Of a stretch of 21,692 nt of DNA, positions 1 through 7,660 are shown one piece after another. Location: assembly GCA_034111645.1 (NCBI GenBank), contig JAWUWW010000017.1:1-21692 (forward strand), in the 5' to 3' direction. The DNA is from CANLBN01 sp034111645 (GTDB lineage: Bacteria; Pseudomonadota; Gammaproteobacteria; Pseudomonadales; Cellvibrionaceae). Numbering within the stretch: position 1 is the first letter of the stretch; each line of letters starts with the position of its first letter. Under the pieces are notes generated by a model. That model saw only the letters and a program-made list of their open reading frames with translations. It searched no databases and was not told the DNA's origin. The position numbers and the translations under genes are program-made.

Positions 1-556
1 CCTCTGTTGCTAGCATTCTCATGGTATCTTCAACTTCACCTACAAGTTCTGGGTCTAAGGCTGAGGTGGCCTCGTCGAACAACATATATGACGGCTCCAT
101 GGCCAGTGCACGAGCAATCGCCACACGTTGTTGTTGGCCGCCAGATAAGGCACTGGGGAAATTTTTAATCTTGTCGCCCAAGCCCACATGATCTAATTTT
201 TCGGCAGCGAGTTGCATTGCTTGATTTTTAGGAAGCTTTTTAACTTTACGCAAGGCTAATGCTACATTTTCTTGTGCGGTCAAGTGAGGGAATGTATTAA
301 ATTGCTGAAACACCATGCCTATTTTCTGTCGCAATGTATTTATATTTGTTTTTGTATCGTGCACGCTAGTGCCATCGACCAAGATAACGCCCGAATCAAT
401 CGACTCTAGAGCATTAATACAATATAGCAGTGTTGATTTGCCAGAACCCGATGAGCCAATAACACTAAGCACCTCACCATTGTTGACTGTTAGGTCGATA
501 CCTTTTAATACTTGTAAATCTCCAAAAGACTTTTTTAATTGTTGGACTTCAATCAC
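1..556 (-). CDS. Polar amino acid ABC transporter, ATP-binding protein (GlnQ/HisP family), 3' part outside window
   Basis: ATPase that would power import of a polar amino acid with the two permeases and binding protein encoded upstream. My translation of the minus strand gives about 185 residues: an N-terminal MIEVQQLKKSFGDLQVLKG strand, Walker A GSSGSGKST, a Q-loop (MVFQQFN), the ABC signature LSGGQQQR and Walker B YMLFDEATSALDPE. The C-terminal roughly 55-60 residues, with the H-loop, lie beyond position 1. I place the start at GTG 556-554. It overlaps the TGA of the upstream permease by 4 bp (GTGA), and an AGGTGG ribosome-binding sequence sits about 7 nt upstream. An in-frame GTG at 565 is possible but lies inside that sequence. 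The overlap implies translational coupling. Family is certain; the substrate is not visible from sequence. Confidence 0.95.
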   Translation of the reverse strand, partial: MIEVQQLKKSFGDLQVLKGIDLTVNNGEVLSVIGSSGSGKSTLLYCINALESIDSGVILVDGTSVHDTKTNINTLRQKIGMVFQQFNTFPHLTAQENVALALRKVKKLPKNQAMQLAAEKLDHVGLGDKIKNFPSALSGGQQQRVAIARALAMEPSYMLFDEATSALDPELVGEVEDTMRMLATE

Positions 557-1209
557 TCGTGCCACCTTTTTTCAATTTTTTCGCTGATTTTAGAAATTGG
601 ATACGATAGTGCAAAATAAAATAACCCTGCGATGGTCAAAATAAGGAACGTATCTTGTGTGCGCGTAATTAATATCTGCGAGGCTTTTAATAGTTCAACA
701 TAACCAATAACAGACACTAAGGCTGAATCTTTTACGACACTTAACGCCACACCAACCCACGAGGGAAATACGGCTCTTAAGCCTACGGGCCAAACAACAT
801 AAAACATATCTTGCCAATAAGTTAGACCTAAAGAACGCGAAGCTTTGCGTAGACCAATGGGAACAGCCTCTATACCGCCACGCGCAACGTTGGCTACAAG
901 TGCGGCGGTATAAATTGATAAAACTATTGTTCCAGACACAAAAGCAGGTGCTGGATAACCAAGAATAGAAATAAAACTATCAAAGAGAATTAATTGTATT
1001 ATTAAAGGGACACTCCTGAAAATATCCAAAATCGCATTAATAATAAAGGTTATTAAGCGATTACCTGCGGCCATTCCCCAACCAAAAATAACACCAAAGA
1101 AGCTACCTATAGCGATTGCTGTGACAGATATCTCGAGTGTTCTAAGCGCAGCTTCGCCTAAAAACAAAATATCTTGAGGTTTTAAAGCTGAAAATACATC
1201 TATCGCCAT
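553..1209 (-). CDS. Amino acid ABC transporter permease (HisM/GltK family)
   Basis: Inner-membrane permease subunit, 218 aa, normal for the family. Several hydrophobic segments are visible (about 25-45, 52-80, 88-108, 150-175 and 190-208). The cytoplasmic EAA loop that docks the ATPase is at about 111-150, with GGIEAVPIGLRKASRSLGL as its core. The start is preceded on the minus strand by a G-rich stretch (GGGGGGG) that can act as ribosome-binding site. It begins 4 nt after the stop of the other permease and overlaps the ATPase gene by 4 bp, so the three are one operon. It pairs with the second permease as a heterodimeric pore. Its specificity cannot be read from sequence. Confidence 0.94.
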   Translation of the reverse strand: MAIDVFSALKPQDILFLGEAALRTLEISVTAIAIGSFFGVIFGWGMAAGNRLITFIINAILDIFRSVPLIIQLILFDSFISILGYPAPAFVSGTIVLSIYTAALVANVARGGIEAVPIGLRKASRSLGLTYWQDMFYVVWPVGLRAVFPSWVGVALSVVKDSALVSVIGYVELLKASQILITRTQDTFLILTIAGLFYFALSYPISKISEKIEKRWHE

Positions 1210-1213
1210 AGTT

Positions 1214-1876
1214 CTAGCCCCCCCTAAATAAACGCCAGCCTAGAATCCTAAACAACAGGAGCATTAGCTTGGCTATGCAGTAATAAATTAATGCAGTTAC
1301 CGCAAAAAATTCGAAAGTTCTAAATGTTCTAGAATTTAAGAATTGAGTTTCACCCGACAATTCACGCAGCCCGACCAACATGCCTAAAGATGTTAGCAAC
1401 ATCACCCAAATAAATTGGTTGGTCATTGGATGCCAAACAGCACGCAATACCTGCGGTATCACCACATAGCACTGAGCCTGAGGAAAGGTCATACCCAAAG
1501 ATCTAGCAGAATTAAGTTGAGAGTCAGGGACTGCTTTAAAACCACCGCGAAAGGTCTCTGCCATATAACCAGCAGTGTTAAACGCCAAGGCCATAACAAC
1601 CGTAATATAAGAGTCGATAATAATGCCTATTGCACCTAGGCCAAATTTAAAGAAAAATAATTGAAAAAGGGCCGGGGTATTTCTAGCGACCTCAATCCAG
1701 ACGTTCGATGTAAATCGAAGTATCCAAGATTTCGAGGTTCTTCCAAAAAACAAAATGAACGCAAACACCATACCGATAGCCATTGAAATAACTGCCACTT
1801 CAATAGTTACCAATGCTGCTAGTAATAACTGCGGTAACGCCTCAATAACAGGACGCCAAAGAAACACGTAGTCCAT
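1214..1876 (-). CDS. Amino acid ABC transporter permease (HisQ/GltJ family)
   Basis: Second pore subunit of the importer, 220 aa. Hydrophobic spans run at about 13-45, 68-105, 150-170 and 190-212. The EAA loop at about 110-150 reads FRGGFKAVPDSQLNSARSLG, the conserved permease-ATPase coupling helix. It lies between the binding-protein gene, 101 bp upstream and carrying an inverted repeat, and the first permease, 4 nt downstream. It should form a heterodimer with that permease in the cytoplasmic membrane. Family assignment is secure from the EAA loop and operon context. Confidence 0.94.
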   Translation of the reverse strand: MDYVFLWRPVIEALPQLLLAALVTIEVAVISMAIGMVFAFILFFGRTSKSWILRFTSNVWIEVARNTPALFQLFFFKFGLGAIGIIIDSYITVVMALAFNTAGYMAETFRGGFKAVPDSQLNSARSLGMTFPQAQCYVVIPQVLRAVWHPMTNQFIWVMLLTSLGMLVGLRELSGETQFLNSRTFRTFEFFAVTALIYYCIAKLMLLLFRILGWRLFRGG

Positions 1877-1904
1877 AAAAATACCTTTAGACTCGAAGGT
1901 TTAT

Positions 1905-1946
1905 AAGCTGCACTGCTTTTTATTATTCAATTGTCCAGTGCAGCTT
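1905..1946 (-). repeat. Inverted repeat (11-bp perfect arms) between binding-protein and permease genes
   Basis: The arms AAGCTGCACTG (1905-1915) and CAGTGCAGCTT (1936-1946) are exact reverse complements separated by 20 nt. The element sits after the binding-protein stop (1978) and before the permease start (1876) in the transcribed direction. A hairpin after a binding-protein gene commonly protects or attenuates the transcript, giving more binding protein than permease. There is no long U-run after the 3' arm, so partial termination or 3'-end protection fits better than full termination. Confidence 0.6.
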
Positions 1947-1977
1947 CATTATTGAGAAAAACTAAATCAAAAATTGA

Positions 1978-2808
1978 CTAGTAATATACGCCCATAGAAG
2001 AAAGGTTAGGAGCCTTGCCACCGACATATTTAGAATATCTTTCTTGATGACGACCAGAGCGCACATCACGGTTAATAAAGATATTTAAATAGTTAATCCA
2101 ACCAAATTCTTTACGCTTAGTCATCATGCCTACAATATCAGCACCAAAAGGCGCAACGGCACCTAAAGCAATATCACCAAATTTGCCAGACTTAAGATTA
2201 ATCGCAGCAACGGTATCGGTTACGATAATTGCATCGACTTGGCCTTGCTTAACCGCTAAGAAAGATTCATTTTCGCTTTGAAAAGAAGTGTACTCTCCTT
2301 TAGCATCAGCCCAATTGGCTTCTTTATATTTCAAAAATTCGCTTTCGTAGGTTGTGCCAATAGCAGCGCCAACTTTTAAGTCTTTTAGATCTTCCCAACT
2401 ATCAATGGTTACGCCTGGTGCAAGCACTGCAACAAATTGGAAAACATTGTAAGGAATGGTAAACCCGACAGTTTGTGCACGTTCTAAAGTGTCAGAGGAT
2501 GATGCAATTGCGACATCAACTTTGCCCGAGACTAACGCAGGAATTCGCTCGGCCCATGTTAAGCCAACAATTTCGTGCTTAATTTTCATATCGCTAGCAA
2601 GATCTTTACATATTTGAACATCGAAGCCTTCTGGCTCGTTATTAGAATCGCGATAGCCCATTGGCGGAAAGTCTAAAACCACTCCGCAGCGCACAACACC
2701 TTCTTGTAAAACTTTATCTAATTGATCGGCGTGAACTACACCAGCACTCATACTCATAGCCATAACAGATAAGCAAAAGTTTTGAATAATTGATTTATAT
2801 GAACTCAT
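1978..2808 (-). CDS. Extracellular solute-binding protein family 3 (amino acid ABC transporter)
   Basis: Periplasmic receptor of the importer, 276 aa. Residues 1-27 form a Sec signal peptide ending VVHA, with cleavage likely before DQLDKVLQ. The mature part starts with the family pattern 'L..VLQEGVVRCGVVLDFPPMGYRDSNNEPEGFDVQICKDLA' (shown here in outline), followed by ERIPALVSGKVDVAIASSSDT and a second lobe containing GTTYESEF and QGQVDAIIVTDTVAA. AGGGG lies about 8 nt upstream of ATG. It is first in its operon and directly downstream of putA. The substrate is unknown; the glutamate/aspartate/glutamine/histidine class is plausible from family membership only. Confidence 0.95.
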   Translation of the reverse strand: MSSYKSIIQNFCLSVMAMSMSAGVVHADQLDKVLQEGVVRCGVVLDFPPMGYRDSNNEPEGFDVQICKDLASDMKIKHEIVGLTWAERIPALVSGKVDVAIASSSDTLERAQTVGFTIPYNVFQFVAVLAPGVTIDSWEDLKDLKVGAAIGTTYESEFLKYKEANWADAKGEYTSFQSENESFLAVKQGQVDAIIVTDTVAAINLKSGKFGDIALGAVAPFGADIVGMMTKRKEFGWINYLNIFINRDVRSGRHQERYSKYVGGKAPNLSSMGVYY

Positions 2809-2880
2809 TTATATCCCCTTTTATTATATTAAATTTAATCTAAGCTTTATTAAACGTTATCTAACCGCCACTGACTTGTA

Positions 2881-2920
2881 AAAAACTATGTATTGATTGT
2901 GTATTAATGCCATAGTTTTT
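2881..2920. repeat. Inverted repeat with 10-bp perfect arms in the putA / binding-protein gap
   Basis: AAAAACTATG (2881-2890) and CATAGTTTTT (2911-2920) are exact reverse complements with a 20-nt spacer. On the minus strand the 3' arm ends in a run of T, so the element can be read as a weak AT-rich terminator for putA. It can equally be read as an operator dyad upstream of the binding-protein gene. The low-GC stem and long loop make strong termination unlikely. Confidence 0.45.
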
Positions 2921-2949
2921 AATCTTACTTTTAAAATGCAACTGTTGTT

Positions 2950-5900
2950 TTAACTTGACGTAGAATTTAGTAGCTCGATGTTGCCGCCGATAGCAGACAA
3001 ATTATTACTAATGGTTTTTTCTGTTGCAAAGCGCAAAAGATAATTCGGACCGCCTGCTTTTGGACCCGTTCCCGAAAGTCCTCTGCCACCAAACGGGTTA
3101 ACACCGACAACGGCACCCACTTGATTTCGGTTAATGTAGACATTACCCACGTTTACTGAACTCGCTATTTTTTCATAACGTGTTTTGTTGCGCGTATGAA
3201 TACCTAAAGTAAGGCCATAACCTTTTGCGTTTATATCAGTAATAACTTGATCTAATGCTTTTGACTCAAAGCGCACCACATGTAAAATTGGCCCGAACTG
3301 TTCACTCTCAAGAGAAGTGATTGAATCAACCTCTATTAGGGTAGGTTTTACAAAAGTACCGTCTTCGCAATAATCGGGCAAATCGACTTGAAAGCAAGTT
3401 TTATTGCTGGCTTTCATTTTTTCGATATATTTATTTAGATTCTGCTGCGCTGCTTTATCTATAACGGGACCTATGTCTGTTGTGAGCAATTGGGGGTCAC
3501 CAATAGCAAGCTCTTGCATCATACCTTTTACTAGATCAAGTACACGCTCTGCAATATCTTCTTGCACGTAAAGAATGCGCAGTGCCGAGCACCTTTGTCC
3601 GGCTGCACTGAAAGCAGAATTTACAACATCTTTAGCGACTTGCTCTGGTAAAGCAGTGGAATCTACTATCATGGCATTTAAGCCACCCGTTTCAGCAATC
3701 AATGTGGCGATAGGCGCGCTTTCATCCCGTGCGGCTAAAGTTTGGTTGATGATGCGAGCAGTGGCATTTGAGCCAGTAAAAACAACGCCACTAATTCGCT
3801 TATCAGAATTTAGTGCAGCACCTAAAACTCCTCCGGGACCTGGCAAAAACTGCATAGCAGATGATGGTAATCCGGATTCAAAAAGAAGCTCTGCAACTTT
3901 GTAAGCAACAAGTGATGCTGTCTCTGCGGGCTTGGCAATAACGGTATTGCCTGCAACTAGTGCGGCAACAACTTGTCCCGTAAAAATTGCTAACGGAAAA
4001 TTCCAAGGACTAATACATACAAAAACACCTCTTGCCTCAAGCTGCAGTTGGTTTGATTCGCCCGTCGGGCCATCTAAAGTTATCGGTGTAGAAAAATTCT
4101 TTCTTGCTTTCTCTGCGTAGTAAGTGCAGAAATCAACAGCTTCTCGGACTTCATCTATGGCATCTTGAATTGTTTTACCTGCTTCACGTTGGCAAAGTGC
4201 AATTAACTCTGATCTATTTGATTCTAACTTTTCAGCTAACGCCTCTAAAACCTGACAGCGCTGCTCAACGGGTATTGTTGACCAAGCCTTAAAACCTTTC
4301 ACTGCACAATCTATGGCTTTTATTGCTAAGTCTTTATTGGCTTCTTTGTACTCACCTACATTTTTTTTATTATCAAAAGGACTGACTACTTTTTTAATAG
4401 ACTCTGTAGAGATTTTCTCACCGTCAATAATTGGCATCGCGGTCCACTTTTTATTTCTATAGTTTGCGACCTCTTGCATAAAATGCTGTCTAGGCTGGCT
4501 AGAGGCTAAATTAACGCCCGAAGAATTTTTTCTATTTTTAAAAATATGTAATGGTATTGGTATTGAGTGAGTTAGTTTTGGCGCTTTTATATCTTCGAGC
4601 GTCAAAGGGCGTTTTATTAACTCTGCGATGTCTGTACGTTCATCAGATATTTTATGAACAAAAGATGAGTTTGCCCCATTTTCTAGCAAGCGTCTTACTA
4701 GATAAGGTAGAAGATCTTCATGGCTCCCTACGGGTGCATATATTCTTACATTTATATTTTCTGTTGTTTTTAAAACACTGCTATATAACTCATCTCCCAT
4801 GCCATGAAGGCGCTGAAATTCTATATCGCGACCTACTTTTGACATAATCCTAATGCTAGAAACAGTATGTGCATTATGTGATGCAAATTGCGGATAAATT
4901 GCATCTCTAGTAATTTCAGATAATAAAAAGCGTGCGCATGCCAAGTACGCTGTATCTGTATATTCTTTTCGCGTAAATACGGGGTAATCGCTCAAACCCA
5001 TTTCTTGTGAATGCTGAATTTCGCTATCCCAATAAGCACCTTTTACCAAACGGATTGGTATTTCATCACCATGCGTTTTAGCCAGTTTTGTCAGCCAACA
5101 TAACGCAGGCAATGCTCGTTTTGAATAAGCTTGTACTACAAGACCAAATTTTTTCCAGCCACGTACATAAGGCTTTGAATAAATCGATTCAAATAAGGCT
5201 AGCGTGAGCTCCATTCTATCCGCTTCTTCTGCGTCAATAGTAATACCAACGTTATGCTCAATGCCGCTCAAAACTAATTTTTCAACGGTGTCACCTAGCT
5301 CGACTAATACACGATCTCGGTGCGTCTCCTCAAAACGCGGATGCAGTGCAGAAAGCTTTATTGATAAAGAAGGTTGTTGTTTTTTATCATGCGTGTTTTT
5401 TGCAATTTTTTCTATTGCGGACATGTAGCTTTTATAATAGCGATTAGCATCTGTCTGCGTTATTGCTGATTCGCCCAACATATCGTAAGAGTAATCGTAA
5501 CCTTCTTTAATATATTTTTTGGCGTTTTTCATGGCCTCTTCAACGGTTCTACCTAAAACAAAATGTTGACCCATGATTCTCATGGCTCGATCTACCGCTG
5601 CTCTTATGATCGGTTTTGTTGAGTTTTTGAAAATGCGTGTTATTGAATCGTTACTGACATTAACTAATTTACCTGCAACAGCCAAACCCCATGTCGACGC
5701 ATTTACAAAGAGTGAATTATCCTTACTAAAATGCCGACTCCAGTCTTTCTCGCTCAGTTTATCCTGGATAAGCGCATCAACTGTATCTGAATCAGGAACT
5801 CTTAATAATGCTTCGGCAAGACACATTAAGGTAACGCCATCTTCATCACTTAAAGAGTACTCTTGGAGCAACTCTTCTAGATCAAAAAATATCGAGACAT

Positions 5901-6105
5901 CACTTGCTCTAACAGTGCCAATAATTGATTCGGCAATTTCTTTTATTTGCGGTGACTCACTATCGTCATAGGCTAAATCATATATCTGTTCAATATACTG
6001 TTTTTCATCAACCGAGTAATACCTTGAAATATTATCGCTTAACTCTTGCAGAGATAAAGAAAGCCAGCTGTCGTTTTGTATATTTGCGATATCGAGACGT
6101 GTCAT
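2950..6105 (-). CDS. putA: Bifunctional proline dehydrogenase / L-glutamate gamma-semialdehyde dehydrogenase (PutA, short type)
   Basis: It oxidises proline to P5C with FAD, passing electrons to quinone, and then oxidises the semialdehyde to glutamate with NAD+. The protein has 1051 aa. Residues about 1-190 form an alpha-helical arm. The PRODH barrel spans about 200-490, with LSIKLSALHPRFE near 246, IDAEEADRMEL near 290, IRLVKGAYWD near 351, and R471-R472 in VRRLLENG. The P5CDH domain spans about 560-1040: SPWNF near 699, AETGG with catalytic base E805, catalytic C839 in AGQRCSALR, and NPFGGRGLSGTG near 1003. There is no N-terminal ribbon-helix-helix domain and no long C-terminal extension, so it should not repress itself as the roughly 1320-aa enteric enzyme does. 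An AraC-type gene lies 90 bp upstream on the same strand. Confidence 0.98.
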   Translation of the reverse strand: MTRLDIANIQNDSWLSLSLQELSDNISRYYSVDEKQYIEQIYDLAYDDSESPQIKEIAESIIGTVRASDVSIFFDLEELLQEYSLSDEDGVTLMCLAEALLRVPDSDTVDALIQDKLSEKDWSRHFSKDNSLFVNASTWGLAVAGKLVNVSNDSITRIFKNSTKPIIRAAVDRAMRIMGQHFVLGRTVEEAMKNAKKYIKEGYDYSYDMLGESAITQTDANRYYKSYMSAIEKIAKNTHDKKQQPSLSIKLSALHPRFEETHRDRVLVELGDTVEKLVLSGIEHNVGITIDAEEADRMELTLALFESIYSKPYVRGWKKFGLVVQAYSKRALPALCWLTKLAKTHGDEIPIRLVKGAYWDSEIQHSQEMGLSDYPVFTRKEYTDTAYLACARFLLSEITRDAIYPQFASHNAHTVSSIRIMSKVGRDIEFQRLHGMGDELYSSVLKTTENINVRIYAPVGSHEDLLPYLVRRLLENGANSSFVHKISDERTDIAELIKRPLTLEDIKAPKLTHSIPIPLHIFKNRKNSSGVNLASSQPRQHFMQEVANYRNKKWTAMPIIDGEKISTESIKKVVSPFDNKKNVGEYKEANKDLAIKAIDCAVKGFKAWSTIPVEQRCQVLEALAEKLESNRSELIALCQREAGKTIQDAIDEVREAVDFCTYYAEKARKNFSTPITLDGPTGESNQLQLEARGVFVCISPWNFPLAIFTGQVVAALVAGNTVIAKPAETASLVAYKVAELLFESGLPSSAMQFLPGPGGVLGAALNSDKRISGVVFTGSNATARIINQTLAARDESAPIATLIAETGGLNAMIVDSTALPEQVAKDVVNSAFSAAGQRCSALRILYVQEDIAERVLDLVKGMMQELAIGDPQLLTTDIGPVIDKAAQQNLNKYIEKMKASNKTCFQVDLPDYCEDGTFVKPTLIEVDSITSLESEQFGPILHVVRFESKALDQVITDINAKGYGLTLGIHTRNKTRYEKIASSVNVGNVYINRNQVGAVVGVNPFGGRGLSGTGPKAGGPNYLLRFATEKTISNNLSAIGGNIELLNSTSS

Positions 6106-6164
6106 GGTGAACTCAATTCTAATAGTGGAATAGAGTCATTATGCTAATATTTGAGGGATTTTAA

Positions 6165-6194
6165 TTGCAGAAAAGTCTTAGTCGTTTGCAAAAA
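6165..6194. promoter_or_regulatory. Candidate AraC-type operator: direct repeat upstream of putA
   Basis: Within the 90-bp gap between the regulator stop and the putA start, TTGCAGAAAAGT starts at 6165 and TTGCAAAAAGT at 6186 (plus-strand reading). The TTGCA cores are 21 bp apart, two helical turns, which is the usual spacing of direct half-sites for AraC/XylS proteins. No convincing -35 box is seen for putA, which would suit an activator-dependent promoter. CATAAT (minus strand, near 6140) is a possible -10. Binding is inferred, not shown. Confidence 0.4.
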
Positions 6195-6195
6195 G

Positions 6196-7017
6196 TTATG
6201 ATTTTATAAGATCTTTAGGTCCAATTTTAGAGGCCCGAAACTCGGTTGGAGAAAGCCCTACTTTTTTTCTAAATAGATTAGTGAAGGCACTTTGGCTTGA
6301 AAACCCAAGGGTATAGCAAATCTCGGTTATTGTCTTTTTAGGTTCTTCAAGCATCGCGCATGCTGCTTTTATTCTCTCATCTATCACATATTGATAGGGA
6401 GACATGCCCACACTTTCACGAAATTTATTATAAAAATGACTTTCGCTTAAATTACAAAGCCTTGCTAAATCTGCGGTTTGTATTTTATCTGCTAAGCTTC
6501 CGTAGATATAACGCTTAATGCGTGATAAGTCGATCCTATCATGCGCACTGCCGACCTCCTCGACACTTATTTTACTTTTTAGCCGATTATACAGGCTATG
6601 CAACAAACACTGCCCTACGATATTAGGGGCTGCGCTATCGTTTTGCATAACGCTCAGTTCCTCTGACATTGAAGTGATCAAGGCATGCATTGTTTGATCA
6701 AACTGAAAATATTTCGGAGAATCTAAAATAGAATCAAGTGCATTACTTGAAAATGCAGCTTCTAGTTCTAGTAACGGCAAATTATTTGTTATATCTAATA
6801 TTAATATTCTATTTTCTTGATTACCAAAAAAGCTGTGATAGTGATTTGATGGAACAATACAGCCAACGCCTTTTTGGATATATCCACTTTTGCCTGAAAT
6901 TTCAAATTCTGCATGTCCTTCTAAACCAAAAACTATTTGGTGATGCAGATGGCTGTGAGTGTTCTTTTTTTCTGATAAATGTATGGCGCGCGCGATAATA
7001 TTATTATTTTTTTGCAT
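6196..7017 (-). CDS. AraC-family transcriptional regulator (probable regulator of proline catabolism)
   Basis: DNA-binding regulator of 273 aa. The N-terminal half (about 1-110) is a cupin-like sensor: HLHHQIVFGLEGHAEFEISG, then KGVGCIVPSNHYHSFFG. The C-terminal AraC domain has two helix-turn-helix units at about 168-265: LADKIQTADLARLCNLSESHF, and ITEICYTLGFSSQSAFTNLF ending in the signature LFRKKVGLSPTEFRASK. It precedes putA by 90 bp on the same strand. In Pseudomonas aeruginosa an AraC-type protein, PruR, activates a PutA of the same short type, so a proline-responsive role is a good inference from context. A role with another amino acid cannot be excluded. Confidence 0.9.
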   Translation of the reverse strand: MQKNNNIIARAIHLSEKKNTHSHLHHQIVFGLEGHAEFEISGKSGYIQKGVGCIVPSNHYHSFFGNQENRILILDITNNLPLLELEAAFSSNALDSILDSPKYFQFDQTMHALITSMSEELSVMQNDSAAPNIVGQCLLHSLYNRLKSKISVEEVGSAHDRIDLSRIKRYIYGSLADKIQTADLARLCNLSESHFYNKFRESVGMSPYQYVIDERIKAACAMLEEPKKTITEICYTLGFSSQSAFTNLFRKKVGLSPTEFRASKIGPKDLIKS

Positions 7018-7133
7018 TTTAGTGCGCTCGATTTATGTTTTACCCTTACTTAAATTGGCTATGTTTATTCCTGTCTTCTATCATTTAATTTATTTTATTA
7101 AAAATAATTTACTTTTGCATTTTTAAATTTATA

Positions 7134-7610
7134 TTATCGATGTGTAAATACTGATGAATAAGTTAAGACAACTTTAGTTTTATCAAAAGGCGGCTTAAAG
7201 TAACCACTTAATTTACCGTCATCATTAATAACAGCAATAAAATTATCTTGATCCGATATTTGTTGCAAAAGTTTTGCACTTATTTCTTGGGTTGTCATTA
7301 CAACCTCTGTACTACTCTTCATTGGGTCTTTTAGGATTGTGAAGACATTACTAATTAATTTTTGTTGCGCTTCATTCTTTACGAGAATTATCCATTTTTT
7401 ATTATCTAAGCTTGGCTGCACGATAACAGGTGACTCTTTACGATTACCGTCTCTGTCTGCATTTAATAACACATAGCCATTGATCCTTAACTCGATACTC
7501 GACAAAAATCGTGGCGTCATTAATTTATTAAAAACTAGAGCTAAGATAACTGACACAATAACAAAGAGGATTAAAATAGTTTTATAAATTTTTTTATCAA
7601 GTGCATTCAT
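7134..7610 (-). CDS. Small Sco-like protein without the copper-binding cysteines (degenerate SCO1/SenC)
   Basis: A membrane-anchored periplasmic protein, 158 aa, last gene of the oxidase cluster, where a Sco1/SenC copper chaperone normally sits. One N-terminal TM helix (about 11-28) is followed by TPRFLSSIELRINGYVLL, which resembles the start of Sco proteins, then KKWIILVKN, aligning with the 'W.L.FFG.T.C' strand. The C-terminus FIAVINDDGKLSGYFKPPFD matches the Sco 'LI.P.G...G.F.PPHD' end. The CxxxCP motif and the later copper-binding His are gone, and the protein contains no cysteine at all. It is about 50 residues shorter than usual. The frame is intact, pointing to reductive evolution rather than a frameshift. 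Homology is judged by eye; its function is unknown. Confidence 0.7.
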   Translation of the reverse strand: MNALDKKIYKTILILFVIVSVILALVFNKLMTPRFLSSIELRINGYVLLNADRDGNRKESPVIVQPSLDNKKWIILVKNEAQQKLISNVFTILKDPMKSSTEVVMTTQEISAKLLQQISDQDNFIAVINDDGKLSGYFKPPFDKTKVVLTYSSVFTHR

Positions 7611-7660
7611 TGTTTTACAGCTAGCCTATGTTAAAGCATTATCCTAAAGTTTTTGAAAAG

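Noticed and set aside
553..565. GTG at 565 as start of the ABC ATPase
   Set aside because: It falls within the AGGTGG that serves the GTG at 556, and that start also gives the classic 4-bp stop/start overlap.
1415..1639. Plus-strand ORF of 74 codons
   Set aside because: It lies wholly inside the HisQ-type permease gene on the other strand, with no ribosome-binding site and protein-unlike composition; a shadow frame.
2881..2920. A true Rho-independent terminator for putA
   Set aside because: The stem is only 10 bp and AT-rich with a 20-nt loop. It was kept only as an inverted repeat of uncertain role.
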